Assembly: GCA_023379805.1 (NCBI GenBank)
Contig: JAMCPI010000003.1
Coordinates: 103,226 to 167,225 of the forward strand
Direction of reading: 5' to 3'
Source of the DNA: Nitrososphaerota archaeon
GTDB lineage: Archaea > Thermoproteota > Nitrososphaeria > Nitrososphaerales > JACPRH01
DNA: 64,000 bases
Each line of letters opens with the position of its first letter. Position 1 is the stretch's first letter. This document shows positions 1-8,213 of the stretch, piece by piece. The notes beneath the pieces were generated by a model, which saw only the letters and a program-made list of their open reading frames with translations, made no database searches and was not told the DNA's origin. The translations under genes and the position numbers were made by a program.

Positions 1-1113
1 CGCCTTGGGCTTCCAGCGATTCTTGGGGAGCTGTTCGCCGGCATAATTTTTGGGCCTTACGCGTTAGGCTCGCTGATACATATAGCTGGACATAATCTGA
101 TAGAGATTAACGAGATTGTCCTTGTCTTCTCCCAGATCGGCGCGATCCTGATACTGTTTGCTGCAGGTTTAGAGATGACCTTTTCAGAGTTCAGAGCAGC
201 GGGACCGCGCTCCTTCATTGTAGGTGGCCTAGGTGTAGTTGTTCCATTTTTCTCCGGGTATTACCTTACACTGTCTCTAGGATATTCTTTCGCGCCTGCA
301 TTAATTGTTGGAGCAGCCTTAACCGCTACCAGCATAGCTATCACCGTCAAGGTTCTTGAAGAGCTTGGCAAGCTCAACGATACTGATGCAAAGGTAATGA
401 TAAACGCTGCGGTGGTCGATGATGTGCTCGGGCTTGCAGTTCTCTCAGTAGTAGTCTCTGTAATCGAAAGAGGCGTAATACCCGACATATCTGAAGTTGC
501 GGTAAAACTCGTGACGATACTTGCGTTGTGGTTCGCGCTTCTTATCGGGGTTGTGTTTACTGTGCCCCGGTTTCTGAGACTTCTACCCCGGTGGAGGGTA
601 GAGGGCACTGAGGAGGCGGCTGCGACGGTAACCTGCTTCGGCTCCGCCTCCTTAGCCGTGGTGCTTGGGTTATCGCCGATTGTGGGAGCATATGCGGCAG
701 GGATGGCTCTTGCTGGTTCGCATGCATTAACAGCTATACGGAAATATGTTGAGAAAATTAACTTGATTTTTGCGCCAATCTTTTTCGCTGTGATCGGTGC
801 GTCGCTGAACCTTGGAAGTATCACTTCGCCTGTTCTGGTTCTTCTAGGCATGCTACTTGTAATCGCGGTTCTAAGCAAACTGGTCGGGTGCGGCCTGCCT
901 GCTGCCGTTTTGGCTAAGAGCCGAAAATCAGGGTGGAAGATAGGGTTAGGCATGACCTCTAGGGGCGAGGTGGGACTTGTAATAGCAGGGCTGGGTCTTA
1001 CCTCCGGAGTAATTGGGCAGGATATCTACGCCGCATTAATCGGAACAGTAATCTTAACCACTATTCTATCCCCGATTCTGCTAAAGTCAGCCTATAAGAG
1101 TGCAGTCCATTAA
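1..1113 (+). CDS. CPA2-type cation:proton antiporter, 5' end cut by window edge
   Basis: The frame is open from base 1, so the N-terminus lies outside the window and about 370 residues are visible. The first ATG (175) is internal, because the codons before it already give the family-typical GLPAILGELFAG and IIFGP segments. About ten hydrophobic segments follow. The VVDDVLGL helix carries two adjacent aspartates at the CPA2 ion site; Asp-Asp is known from electrogenic NapA-type Na+/H+ exchangers, whereas Kef-type proteins have Gln-Asp. No C-terminal TrkA-N domain is fused. With trkA/trkH downstream it suggests a monovalent-cation homeostasis block. The family is clear; ion specificity is inference. 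Confidence 0.9.
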   Translation, partial: RLGLPAILGELFAGIIFGPYALGSLIHIAGHNLIEINEIVLVFSQIGAILILFAAGLEMTFSEFRAAGPRSFIVGGLGVVVPFFSGYYLTLSLGYSFAPALIVGAALTATSIAITVKVLEELGKLNDTDAKVMINAAVVDDVLGLAVLSVVVSVIERGVIPDISEVAVKLVTILALWFALLIGVVFTVPRFLRLLPRWRVEGTEEAAATVTCFGSASLAVVLGLSPIVGAYAAGMALAGSHALTAIRKYVEKINLIFAPIFFAVIGASLNLGSITSPVLVLLGMLLVIAVLSKLVGCGLPAAVLAKSRKSGWKIGLGMTSRGEVGLVIAGLGLTSGVIGQDIYAALIGTVILTTILSPILLKSAYKSAVH

Positions 1114-1417
1114 ATAACTCAGTCAATCAGACCCTCAATAGTAAACAAACATAAACGCTTGGAAACACAACAAATGATGAAGACATGATTGGAGAGTAAA
1201 TGTGTAGCAGAGATACCCGGTACTGATTGCACATAGTGCTGTGAATCTAGACCGGTGCATCACGTGTCATTCTTCGATTTAGTATTCCTTCAGTCTTAAC
1301 ATTCCCACTTTTACTAATGGCTTACTCTACCAAAGTAATCGTAGACCCCGCGTCAGTCAGGATAATCACGCAAAAATTTCTGCGATGTATATATTATATA
1401 GCAACCATCATCTGATC

Positions 1418-1438
1418 ACTTTATGCGTAACATAAAGT
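1418..1438. promoter_or_regulatory. perfect 8-bp inverted repeat upstream of trkA
   Basis: Arms ACTTTATG and CATAAAGT are separated by CGTAA. The repeat lies between two TATA-like stretches (about 1387-1400 and 1481-1488) in the 411-bp gap 1114-1524, which shows no other coding or RNA signal. The position suits an operator for the trk genes; no regulator is known. Confidence 0.4.
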
Positions 1439-1480
1439 ACAATTATACAACCATTTTTGTCGATAACTCGACAGAACTGT

Positions 1481-1488
1481 TTTATATA
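1481..1488 (+). promoter_or_regulatory. TATA box for trkA
   Basis: TTTATATA lies about 37 bases before the trkA ATG, which fits an archaeal TATA box giving a very short leader. Confidence 0.5.
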
Positions 1489-1524
1489 TGATGTTTTGCT
1501 TTACCAAGCTTGCCGTAGGTATCG

Positions 1525-2181
1525 ATGAATATTCTGATATTGGGTGGTGGAAATGTCGGAGAAAAGCTTGCGAAGCAACTCATCAAATCTAAGCATCAAG
1601 TTACCTTGATTGAAAAGGAAATGGAAACTGCGCGTGTTTTATCTGCTGAACTCGACACAATAGTCTTGAATGCTGATGGTACTGATCGGAGTGACCTTGC
1701 AGATGCAAAGGTTCAGGAAGCTGATGTCTTTATAGCTGTAACTGGCGATGACAAAACAAATCTTTTCGCGTGTCAACTAGCTTCGAAAATGGGTGCAAAA
1801 AAGATTCTCGCTCGTGTTAACGACCCCGAAGATTTGGAGCTGTTTTTGGACATGGATATTACGGCAATAAATACAACTCTAGTCACAGTCTCGGCAATCG
1901 AGGACTCGATAAAGCACCTAGGAGGCGTGCCTAAAATAGCATCGATTGCTAATGAAGAAGGACAGATTGTCAGGCTTTTGATACAAGAAAATTCTCCCGC
2001 GGTTGGCAGAAACGTCGGAGACCTCTCATTAATGCGAAATGTCTTCGCGGTTGGTAGAGGCAATAAATTGATGCTGCATGACGAGTCCCACCTGCTAAGA
2101 GAAGGCGATGTGCTTTACGCTCTCGTGAGAGATGAAGCAGAAATGAAGCAGGCTAAGGAATTAATTGGGGCTAAGAATTGA
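1525..2181 (+). CDS. trkA: Trk potassium-uptake regulatory subunit TrkA
   Basis: Cytoplasmic NAD(H)-binding subunit that gates the TrkH K+ channel. Residues 1-120 form a TrkA-N (RCK) Rossmann domain that opens with the GGGNVGEKLAKQL dinucleotide loop and has an acidic residue at the end of strand 2 (IEKE). Residues about 135-215 form a TrkA-C domain. At 218 aa it is a single RCK unit, half the length of the tandem bacterial TrkA. The ATG start is close behind a TATA box. The stop overlaps the trkH start by 4 bases, so the two are co-translated. Confidence 0.95.
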   Translation: MNILILGGGNVGEKLAKQLIKSKHQVTLIEKEMETARVLSAELDTIVLNADGTDRSDLADAKVQEADVFIAVTGDDKTNLFACQLASKMGAKKILARVNDPEDLELFLDMDITAINTTLVTVSAIEDSIKHLGGVPKIASIANEEGQIVRLLIQENSPAVGRNVGDLSLMRNVFAVGRGNKLMLHDESHLLREGDVLYALVRDEAEMKQAKELIGAKN

Positions 2182-3662
2182 GACTGGAACAGGCTACGAT
2201 AACTAGGAATCTTGGCCTAATTCTACAGTTTAACGGCCTAATTTTTACCGTTCCAGCAGCATTCGCAATTTTGGCGAACGAAGAGCCTCAAGCAGTAGCC
2301 ATCCTTTTAGCTGCGTTCATCTCGCTGGGGCTTGGTTTCATTTTCTCGAACTTTAAGGGTGAAGGAAAATTGGATTACGGTAGCCTATCAGTACTAGTCG
2401 TCCTATCATTCATCATACTCGGTGCCATAGGTTCGATTCCGTACCTTTACCTTCATCAACAGCTCTTTCCAGATCAAAGTATTATTGCAAAGATCACCTC
2501 AAGCTACTTCGAAAGTATCTCTGCGATAACCACCACTGGTTTGACAGTTTTCGGTGATCCTGCTTTGCTTCCAAGATCTTTGATTCTTTACCGAGCAATA
2601 ACACAGTGGTTTGGCGGTATCGGTATAGTTTTCTTTATCCTCCTTTTCCTTAATTCGCCTAGCGCCTACTCAAGAGCACTGGATGCTTTCGGAGGTTTCG
2701 CGAGGCTTGCCCCCTCATCAAGGGGCACCTTCATACACGTCATGCGAATATACGCTATGTACACCGGTCTATTCATACTCCTACTTGCAACTCTTGGCTT
2801 CATGAATCCTTTTGCGGCGGTGGTAATAACATTGACAGGACTATCAACAGGAGGTATGGCTCATACAGCAAATCTCGGTGGTGAGCTTACTCCAACAGCC
2901 TTCTGGCTAGTAGTTACTTTAATGATCGTAGGCGCCACAAGTTTTCCCATCCATGAACGGTTGTGGCGTAAAAAGATGGGCGGAACATTCTCAACCGAGT
3001 TCAAGTTGTTCCTGTTTTATCTCGCCTTTGTCACGTTGCTCGCAGTTTCGCTTGCAAACACACAAAACCTGTCAGATGTGGGTGGATTAGTCTTTCACAT
3101 AGTATCGGCGGCTAGCACAACCGGTTTCCAGCTTGGGCAGTTAGTCACGTTGAATCCTATTGCGCGACTGATTCTGGCTTTGGTTATGTTCGTTGGAGGT
3201 TGCTCCTTCTCAACTGCTGGGGGAACCAAATTCATCCGGATGCTAGTTGCCTTTAAATCAATTCCTTGGCTGGTTAAAAGTAATGTTCTACCCTCCTCTG
3301 CAGTGACACTTGTGAAAATCGGGAAGAATCTATTCTTTGAAAAAGAAATCGCGTATGTAATGCTCACAATTTTCACAGGGGTAGTAACCATAATGATAGG
3401 AAGCGCAATTTTGACACTGACGGGATCATCCTTTTTGAACTCTTTCTTTGAATCAATCTCCGCTTTTTCCAGCACAGGGTTAAGCACTGGAATCACAAGC
3501 ATGACAATGCCTGATTTCGCAAAGATAGTCCTCGTATCCGAAATGATAATGGGAAGGGTCGAGATCATCCCGGTACTTATCACGATAAGATATGTGTACC
3601 TCAAACTAACCACTGCCAATGTACAGCCGCCGGCTCGTCTGACAAAGTCTACGGAGAGTTAG
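2178..3662 (+). CDS. trkH: Trk potassium-uptake channel subunit TrkH
   Basis: K+-translocating membrane subunit of 494 aa. It has the four-repeat SKT architecture with a degenerate filter in each pore loop: TTTGLTVF, LSTGGMAH, STTGFQLG and SSTGLSTG. The start is TTG at 2178, overlapping the trkA stop in a TTGA junction; no better ATG exists and translation from here gives the full first helix. It forms an operon with trkA and lies downstream of a cation antiporter, so the three genes probably serve K+/Na+/H+ balance. Confidence 0.95.
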   Translation: MRLEQATITRNLGLILQFNGLIFTVPAAFAILANEEPQAVAILLAAFISLGLGFIFSNFKGEGKLDYGSLSVLVVLSFIILGAIGSIPYLYLHQQLFPDQSIIAKITSSYFESISAITTTGLTVFGDPALLPRSLILYRAITQWFGGIGIVFFILLFLNSPSAYSRALDAFGGFARLAPSSRGTFIHVMRIYAMYTGLFILLLATLGFMNPFAAVVITLTGLSTGGMAHTANLGGELTPTAFWLVVTLMIVGATSFPIHERLWRKKMGGTFSTEFKLFLFYLAFVTLLAVSLANTQNLSDVGGLVFHIVSAASTTGFQLGQLVTLNPIARLILALVMFVGGCSFSTAGGTKFIRMLVAFKSIPWLVKSNVLPSSAVTLVKIGKNLFFEKEIAYVMLTIFTGVVTIMIGSAILTLTGSSFLNSFFESISAFSSTGLSTGITSMTMPDFAKIVLVSEMIMGRVEIIPVLITIRYVYLKLTTANVQPPARLTKSTES

Positions 3663-3727
3663 CGCTAAGACACGTAACAAGCAAATGTAAGATTTCCCGC
3701 ATTATTGGTGGGCTCGTTCTTCTAATG

Positions 3728-4408
3728 TTATGGTGAGCAGCATGAGATGTGCTGCTTGCTCTCCACTAGGTCTTTCCTCTCTTTTAGCTTACGATCTTCT
3801 TTGAGGCTTTCTATCTTGGAGGCTGAGCGGGTTTGATCGGTACTTTTGGTGCTTACCACCGCCCACCGAGCTATGAAGCCTTCGCCTTGACTTACCACGT
3901 TGAACCTTTGGAGCAGGTTGTGCCACTCATCTTCTCCTACTGTTCGCGGGTCTTTCCTTCGAAGCCTCTTTGTGACACTCAGGTATGCTTTGCCATCAGG
4001 CTTCAATATTCGCTCTACTTCGCGAACTGCTCCTTCATGGTCTAGCATGCAGCAAAGCAGTCCATTTGAAAAAGCAAAGTCTACGCTAGCGTCAGGAATG
4101 AAGCTTAGATCTGCGGCGGAGGTCGTTCTAGCCTCTATAATATCCGAATAGTTATGCCTCTCTGCTTTACGAGTCAGGGCTTCGATTGTTTTACTGTCAA
4201 AATCAGCTGCATAGACTTGGCCCTCTTTTCCGACCATCTCAGCCATTGCAATCGTGAAGAAACCTGGACCCGACCCAATATCTGCAACGACTCGTCCTGC
4301 AGAGATGAACTTTGACAATATCTTCTTAGGGGGAAAGAAAAGTCGTCTCAGGAAATTGTCCGTCAAAAAGAGCGGAATACGTCTATCGCTAACCATCCTC
4401 AATACCAT
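3728..4408 (-). CDS. class I SAM-dependent methyltransferase
   Basis: A 226-aa Rossmann methyltransferase. Motif I is VVADIGSGPGFF near residue 42, followed by an acidic strand-2 end (YAADFD) and a motif IV region (VDFAFSNGLLC). It belongs to the UbiE/COQ5-like methyltransferase group; the substrate cannot be read from sequence. The C-terminus is a basic/acidic tail ending in a Cys pair. A second Met five codons in is an alternative start. It is convergent with trkH and stands alone. Confidence 0.8.
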   Translation of the reverse strand: MVLRMVSDRRIPLFLTDNFLRRLFFPPKKILSKFISAGRVVADIGSGPGFFTIAMAEMVGKEGQVYAADFDSKTIEALTRKAERHNYSDIIEARTTSAADLSFIPDASVDFAFSNGLLCCMLDHEGAVREVERILKPDGKAYLSVTKRLRRKDPRTVGEDEWHNLLQRFNVVSQGEGFIARWAVVSTKSTDQTRSASKIESLKEDRKLKERKDLVESKQHISCCSP

Positions 4409-5112
4409 GCACCTCTAGCTGCTCCACTTCAACCAAGCAACAATAATTATTAATACATTTATCTTCAATATAACCTAATTTAACCTCTACGTTCGTGCGC
4501 CGGCGCCACTGCTGCCATTGGCCGAGGGAGGGCTCTATATGCTAATGAAATGAGCGTAAGAATCCAGCTGACGTTCTAAGCAGATCGCACGGATCGGATC
4601 TTCGGTTTTGCAGTGTTTACTGGAAACGTTTGTTCTGCATGCAAGATTATCCCCCAATGCTTTCTTCTGCTAATGTGGCCGAACTGCTGTAAGGAGTGTT
4701 CTAAGCTGCAAGGCTTGTATTGATTGTTAGCTTGTCGCTGGTAGAATGGCTGTAGCATCGGCGCATTTAGTTAAGTTAGTTGATGTATAGTTACAGTTTG
4801 GGCGCCTAGAGAACCGCCATAACTATCCTGCTCCTTATCCTCCATTAAACAAAAACCAATACAGGTTTCAAATAGGCTCGTTATTGGTGCGGGGTGGGAT
4901 TGCAATACCATTTTACTAGTAACGCTGCGATGCGGAAGAAATGTTTTCACTACATATCAAGTTCGCTGGTTCTTTCTTGAGCTCAATTAGGTTCAAATCT
5001 ATAATCTACCTAACTTGGATAACCATACTTTCTTACATCAAACATGCATAGGTGTAAACAGGATACCTGAATAATAACCAAAGTGACTGACTTCTATACG
5101 CCAGATAGGCTC
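4409..5112. other. non-coding gap, left flank of the CDF islet
   Basis: No convincing gene is seen; a 60-codon minus-strand frame at 4576-4758 has no recognisable features. The right part (4885-4901) holds a partial copy of the tRNA-Leu 3' end, listed separately. Confidence 0.6.
4885..4901. repeat. partial copy of the tRNA-Leu 3' end (att-like)
   Basis: TGGTGCGGGGTGGGATT repeats, in the same orientation and with two fewer G, the plus-strand sequence at 6319-6337, which is the CCA end, acceptor and T-stem of the tRNA-Leu gene. A tRNA 3'-end fragment opposite an intact tRNA is the usual footprint of site-specific integration into a tRNA gene. The pair brackets about 1.4 kb containing the inverted-repeat/CDF unit. 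Confidence 0.5.
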
Positions 5113-5182
5113 GGTTCTGTCCAATTATCTGGACATTGCATAGTCCGTTTACGCAGCTATGTCCAGAGGATTTTACAGAACC
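5113..5182 (+). repeat. left copy of a 70-bp palindromic repeat (inverted-repeat arm)
   Basis: Bases 5113-5181 are identical to the reverse complement of 6241-6309 (69/69). Each copy is itself an imperfect palindrome: it starts GGTTCTGT and ends ACAGAACC, with an inner CTGGACAT/ATGTCCAG pair, so it could fold as a hairpin or act as a miniature transposon end pair. The two copies enclose the CDF transporter with only about 42 and 65 bases to spare. Confidence 0.9.
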
Positions 5183-5223
5183 GGCATGTTCTTGCTTAGC
5201 CGGCATTCATAGACTGACTGGAG

Positions 5224-6174
5224 TCAGCTATCTTCATGTGGTTCGGCAGATATTATGAGGCTCTCCAATCCTTCTACCTTCGTTCTTACTGTTTCCTGAA
5301 TCTCTTCCTTTAACTTGGTCAGTTCGGCCACGGTTAGTTCTGGGTTGACTGTTATTATCATTTCACCGACTATGTAGGGCCCACTTTGTCTGAGTCTAAC
5401 GGTTTTCAGGCGTACACCGTTAACTTTCTCGACCATTTGTTTTATCACAGCAACTACTTCAGGGTTATGCCAAGCATCCAGAAGTATGAGCGTGGCTTCC
5501 TTGAGTATAGTTATTGACACTGTCGCAATTAATACGGCTACAATCATGGCTCCGATCGAGTCCATCTGCGTGAAACCTAGAAAAGAGCCGAGGATGCTAA
5601 AGAACACTACAAAGGATGCTGAGCCATCCTTGATCGCGTTTGTCGCCTCAGCTTTGAGGGAGAGAAGGTTAGATTTGATAGCTATGCTTCTCTTGATGAA
5701 CGCCAAGATAAGTGAAACGGTTCCAGATATGAGTGCGGTTGCCAGCGCTATCGCAGGTGATTCTATCGCTGTCGGTGAGAAGAACCTGAGATATGCATTG
5801 TAGAATGTTAGACCGCTCACCATTGCAAGTATTATGGCGATCAGAAATGCGGAAAGGTTCTCTGCACGGTAATAGCCGTAGTGGAATAGGCTATCGGCTT
5901 TCTTACGGCTTATCCGAATACCCAACCAAACTATTGTGGTTACGCTTGCGTCAGACATTCCGTCGATGCCGTCCGCCAACAATGAGAGGCTTCCAGAGAT
6001 CTGCGCTATTATGAGTTCAGCAAAGCCTATGCTGCCGACGATGACTGCGGATAATAATGCAATTTTTTCCGCCTTCTTAACGTATGGGTTATGCTGCTGA
6101 TGCTGTTGATGTTCGGACAATTTCCTTTCTTTATCTTCCTCATGTCGTGAAAATGGCCACGGAACGAGAAACAA
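5224..6174 (-). CDS. cation diffusion facilitator (CDF) metal exporter
   Basis: A 316-aa CDF-family metal/H+ antiporter with six predicted helices after a charged, His-rich N-terminus (HQQHQQH) and a C-terminal cytoplasmic ferredoxin-like domain (about 235-316). The helix-2 metal site keeps D71 and D75 (LADGIDGMSD). In helix 5 the usual HxxxD is NAIKD, so the site reads D-D-N-D rather than the YiiP-like D-D-H-D; substrate preference may therefore not be Zn2+. The gene almost fills the interval between two perfect 69-bp inverted repeats, which marks it as cargo of a small mobile unit. Family sure; metal unknown. Confidence 0.9.
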   Translation of the reverse strand: MFLVPWPFSRHEEDKERKLSEHQQHQQHNPYVKKAEKIALLSAVIVGSIGFAELIIAQISGSLSLLADGIDGMSDASVTTIVWLGIRISRKKADSLFHYGYYRAENLSAFLIAIILAMVSGLTFYNAYLRFFSPTAIESPAIALATALISGTVSLILAFIKRSIAIKSNLLSLKAEATNAIKDGSASFVVFFSILGSFLGFTQMDSIGAMIVAVLIATVSITILKEATLILLDAWHNPEVVAVIKQMVEKVNGVRLKTVRLRQSGPYIVGEMIITVNPELTVAELTKLKEEIQETVRTKVEGLESLIISAEPHEDS

Positions 6175-6239
6175 ATCTTTCTCTCAATTTCATGCGGCCT
6201 TTCCGGCCGCATACAAGAAATATAAAGTATTACATGGCC

Positions 6240-6309
6240 AGTTCTGTAAAATCCTCTGGACATAGCTGCGTAAACGGACTATGCAATGTCCAGATAATTG
6301 GACAGAACC
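6240..6309 (-). repeat. right copy of the 70-bp palindromic repeat (inverted-repeat arm)
   Basis: This is the inverted partner of 5113-5182, identical over 69 bases and differing only at the terminal base (6240). Its outer end is nine bases from the CCA end of the tRNA-Leu gene. Confidence 0.9.
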
Positions 6310-6318
6310 CTATTAAAA

Positions 6319-6466
6319 TGGTGCGGGGGGTGGGATTCGAACCCACGAACCCCTAAGAGACGGGATGTCTCATCGGCCATTTTTCTATCAGCCTCAGGTT
6401 GAGGCGATCTTAAGTCCCGCGCTTCCACGGCTTTTGCCCTCTTTGGCCAGTCTCGGCAACCCCCGC
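6319..6466 (-). tRNA. tRNA-Leu(UAA) with two introns, one only 18 nt
   Basis: Acceptor GCGGGGG pairs with CCCCCGC, followed by A73 and an encoded CCA (6321-6319). The T-arm is GTGGG-TTCGAAT-CCCAC. Anticodon stem CGGGA/TCCCG encloses CTTAAG-A, giving UAA. A 42-nt intron at canonical 37/38 (6408-6367) has a clean BHB: CTTA pairs with TGAG, with bulges AG^A and AC^A. A second insert of 18 nt (6440-6423) interrupts the 3' strand of the D-stem; removing it restores AAAGGCGCGGGA and an 88-nt class II tRNA. Its junctions AG^A and AA^G flank CCA/TGG pairing around a GGC-AAAA-GCC hairpin. Confidence 0.93.
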
Positions 6467-6535
6467 CCGTTCTTCCGTCCGCTCAGCTATAGCGGCGGCT
6501 GACTTGTTATTTATCGTTTGATCTATGTTTTTGTG

Positions 6536-7078
6536 TTAAGGTCGGATTTTCTGGTTTACGTCGAATAGGAGTATTGAGGGTGGTAGGTCTAGGTGTAGTG
6601 TTTTGGGGTGGGGTGGTTTGAAGTCTAGGACGTGTACGAGGACTGATTTTCCTTTGCCTGTGCTGCCTAGGGGTCGGATTCTTCGGGTTTCGAGCCTGAT
6701 TTCGGGATTGAAGAGTGCGTCGAGGCTGTAGTAGTATGTTTCGCCCCAGATGTCGAAGGAGTATTCGACTTTGAAGTAGGGGAGTGAGAGGGTGTTGCTC
6801 CGTGGGTATCGGGCTGAATGTACCGTTTCGTCTTCGTTGTAGAAGCGGCGGTGGAAGAGGTCGTAGAACGGTTTTACAGCGTAGACGTTTACTCCTGCGC
6901 GTTTTCGAGTCAGCACTTTGTTGAACTTCTCAAATTCGCAGTCAGGGAGCTTGGAGACGGTGTGTTTAGCATCATCATGCAGCCTGATGCTTCGCTTCAC
7001 AATAATCTTGAAGTTGGTATCGATTAGTCGTCTCAGGTTTTCAACGAACTGGTGTTCATTGCATTCATAGGTTGGCAT
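6536..7078 (-). CDS. uncharacterised protein, second gene of a two-gene unit
   Basis: I do not recognise this 180-aa protein. The start is placed at the ATG at 7078 (MPTYECNEHQF), which overlaps the upstream gene by 14 bases; the frame is open to 7240, but that extension would lie inside the neighbour and looks like non-protein sequence. The product is rich in basic and aromatic residues (KVEYSFDIWGETYYYSLD), has no membrane segment and no obvious nuclease motif. Its overlap with the 96-aa upstream gene suggests a co-translated pair of linked function. Confidence 0.6.
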   Translation of the reverse strand: MPTYECNEHQFVENLRRLIDTNFKIIVKRSIRLHDDAKHTVSKLPDCEFEKFNKVLTRKRAGVNVYAVKPFYDLFHRRFYNEDETVHSARYPRSNTLSLPYFKVEYSFDIWGETYYYSLDALFNPEIRLETRRIRPLGSTGKGKSVLVHVLDFKPPHPKTLHLDLPPSILLFDVNQKIRP

Positions 7079-7355
7079 CTTGCTCAAGTCTCCTAAGTGT
7101 CTTGACTGTTTCCGAGTCTCCGCATATTGTGACGATAGGGTCACGCAGATAATCCGCGTCCCCGATCTCATCAGAAATCGTGACTGTCTCACGTCCTTTC
7201 TTGAACACGTGCCTATCCCAGAACTTCGAGTCTGAGACAATGGTGGCTGCGGCGATCTCTGTAAAACCGAGGTTCAGAACCTGTTCTACTACAGTCTCCA
7301 CTGGAGTGTAGAGTGCTATACTCTTCAACTGCGGTTCCAGAGGTTTCCTCGCCAT
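7065..7355 (-). CDS. uncharacterised small protein, first gene of a two-gene unit
   Basis: A 96-aa soluble alpha/beta-looking protein (MARKPLEPQLKS...), acidic in its second half (ISDEIGDADYL), that I cannot assign. It is translated ahead of, and overlaps by 14 bases, the 180-aa gene at 6536-7078. The pair resembles a small accessory operon downstream of the tRNA-linked islet. A toxin/antitoxin pair is conceivable from size and overlap alone, but no family motif supports that. Confidence 0.6.
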   Translation of the reverse strand: MARKPLEPQLKSIALYTPVETVVEQVLNLGFTEIAAATIVSDSKFWDRHVFKKGRETVTISDEIGDADYLRDPIVTICGDSETVKTLRRLEQDANL

Positions 7356-7527
7356 CTTCCCTAGATGATACTCGTTTCAACTTACTAATAATTGTTACAC
7401 TGTCGAGGAACTGTCTCAATGTGTCTCTCAACTAGTAACCGAAAACGCTGAGGAGTGAATACAATTATCTCAATGAAACCGGCAAATTCAAGTGTTAGCT
7501 CGGTATGACCCTTGCGTAGTGGATTAA

Positions 7528-8118
7528 ATGAAGCGAAGAACGTTGCTCCTCACTGTCCTCGTGGTTGTTGTTGCCGTTGCTGTAGTGTCAGCGTACCTTT
7601 TGATGCCGAAGGGCGATCAGGGGGCTGGCTCGAATCAAACGAGCAGTAACAGGATCGCAGTTATGGAGACAAGCAAGGGAACTATGGAGTTTGTGCTCTA
7701 CGAGGATAAGGCGCCTATAACTACAAAGAACTTCATTACTCTCGCGAATAAAGGGTTTTACGACAACACCATTTTCCACAGAGTTGTACACGACTTCGTT
7801 ATTCAGGGTGGAGACCCGACTGGAACAGGCATGGGCGGCCCCGGCTACACTATATCTGATGAATTCAAAACAGGTTTGAGCCATGATGCGAAAGGCATGC
7901 TCTCAATGGCTAACACCGGCCAACCGCACAGCAGCGGCTCACAATTCTTCGTCACATTAGTGCCGAGGCCAGATATTGACGGCGGCTACTCTGTCTTTGG
8001 CAAACTAATCAAAGGTGAGAATGTCCTCGACGCAATCGGATCAGTGCCAACCAATCCGGCTAATGACAGACCAGTCCAGAATGTTACCCTAATCAAGGTA
8101 ACCATACGAAGCCCGTAG
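7528..8118 (+). CDS. membrane-anchored cyclophilin-type peptidyl-prolyl isomerase
   Basis: Catalyses cis-trans isomerisation of Xaa-Pro bonds. Residues 7-25 are a hydrophobic signal/anchor, followed by a short Ser/Thr/Gln linker, so the catalytic domain (about 45-196) is extracytoplasmic. The cyclophilin core is intact: FHRVVHDFVIQGGDPTGTG with catalytic Arg, then GSQFFVTL and the substrate loop near HSSG. Such exported cyclophilins help fold secreted proteins, of which this window encodes many. Monocistronic; ATG start at the head of the signal segment. Confidence 0.93.
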   Translation: MKRRTLLLTVLVVVVAVAVVSAYLLMPKGDQGAGSNQTSSNRIAVMETSKGTMEFVLYEDKAPITTKNFITLANKGFYDNTIFHRVVHDFVIQGGDPTGTGMGGPGYTISDEFKTGLSHDAKGMLSMANTGQPHSSGSQFFVTLVPRPDIDGGYSVFGKLIKGENVLDAIGSVPTNPANDRPVQNVTLIKVTIRSP

Positions 8119-8213
8119 ACGCAAACCTTCCGAAATCGCTTAGAACACTGACCTATTCTACTCACGCCGGAGTAGAGTCTGTCAGTGACTTGGGAACCAG
8201 CGAAATCGGCTTC

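Noticed and set aside
4576..4758. 60-codon minus-strand frame
   Set aside because: Composition is unlike a protein and no motif or start context supports it.
6084..6356. 90-codon plus-strand frame
   Set aside because: It spans the CDF 5' end, the repeat and the tRNA T-arm region (giving a spurious GFEPT-like tail), so it cannot be a gene.
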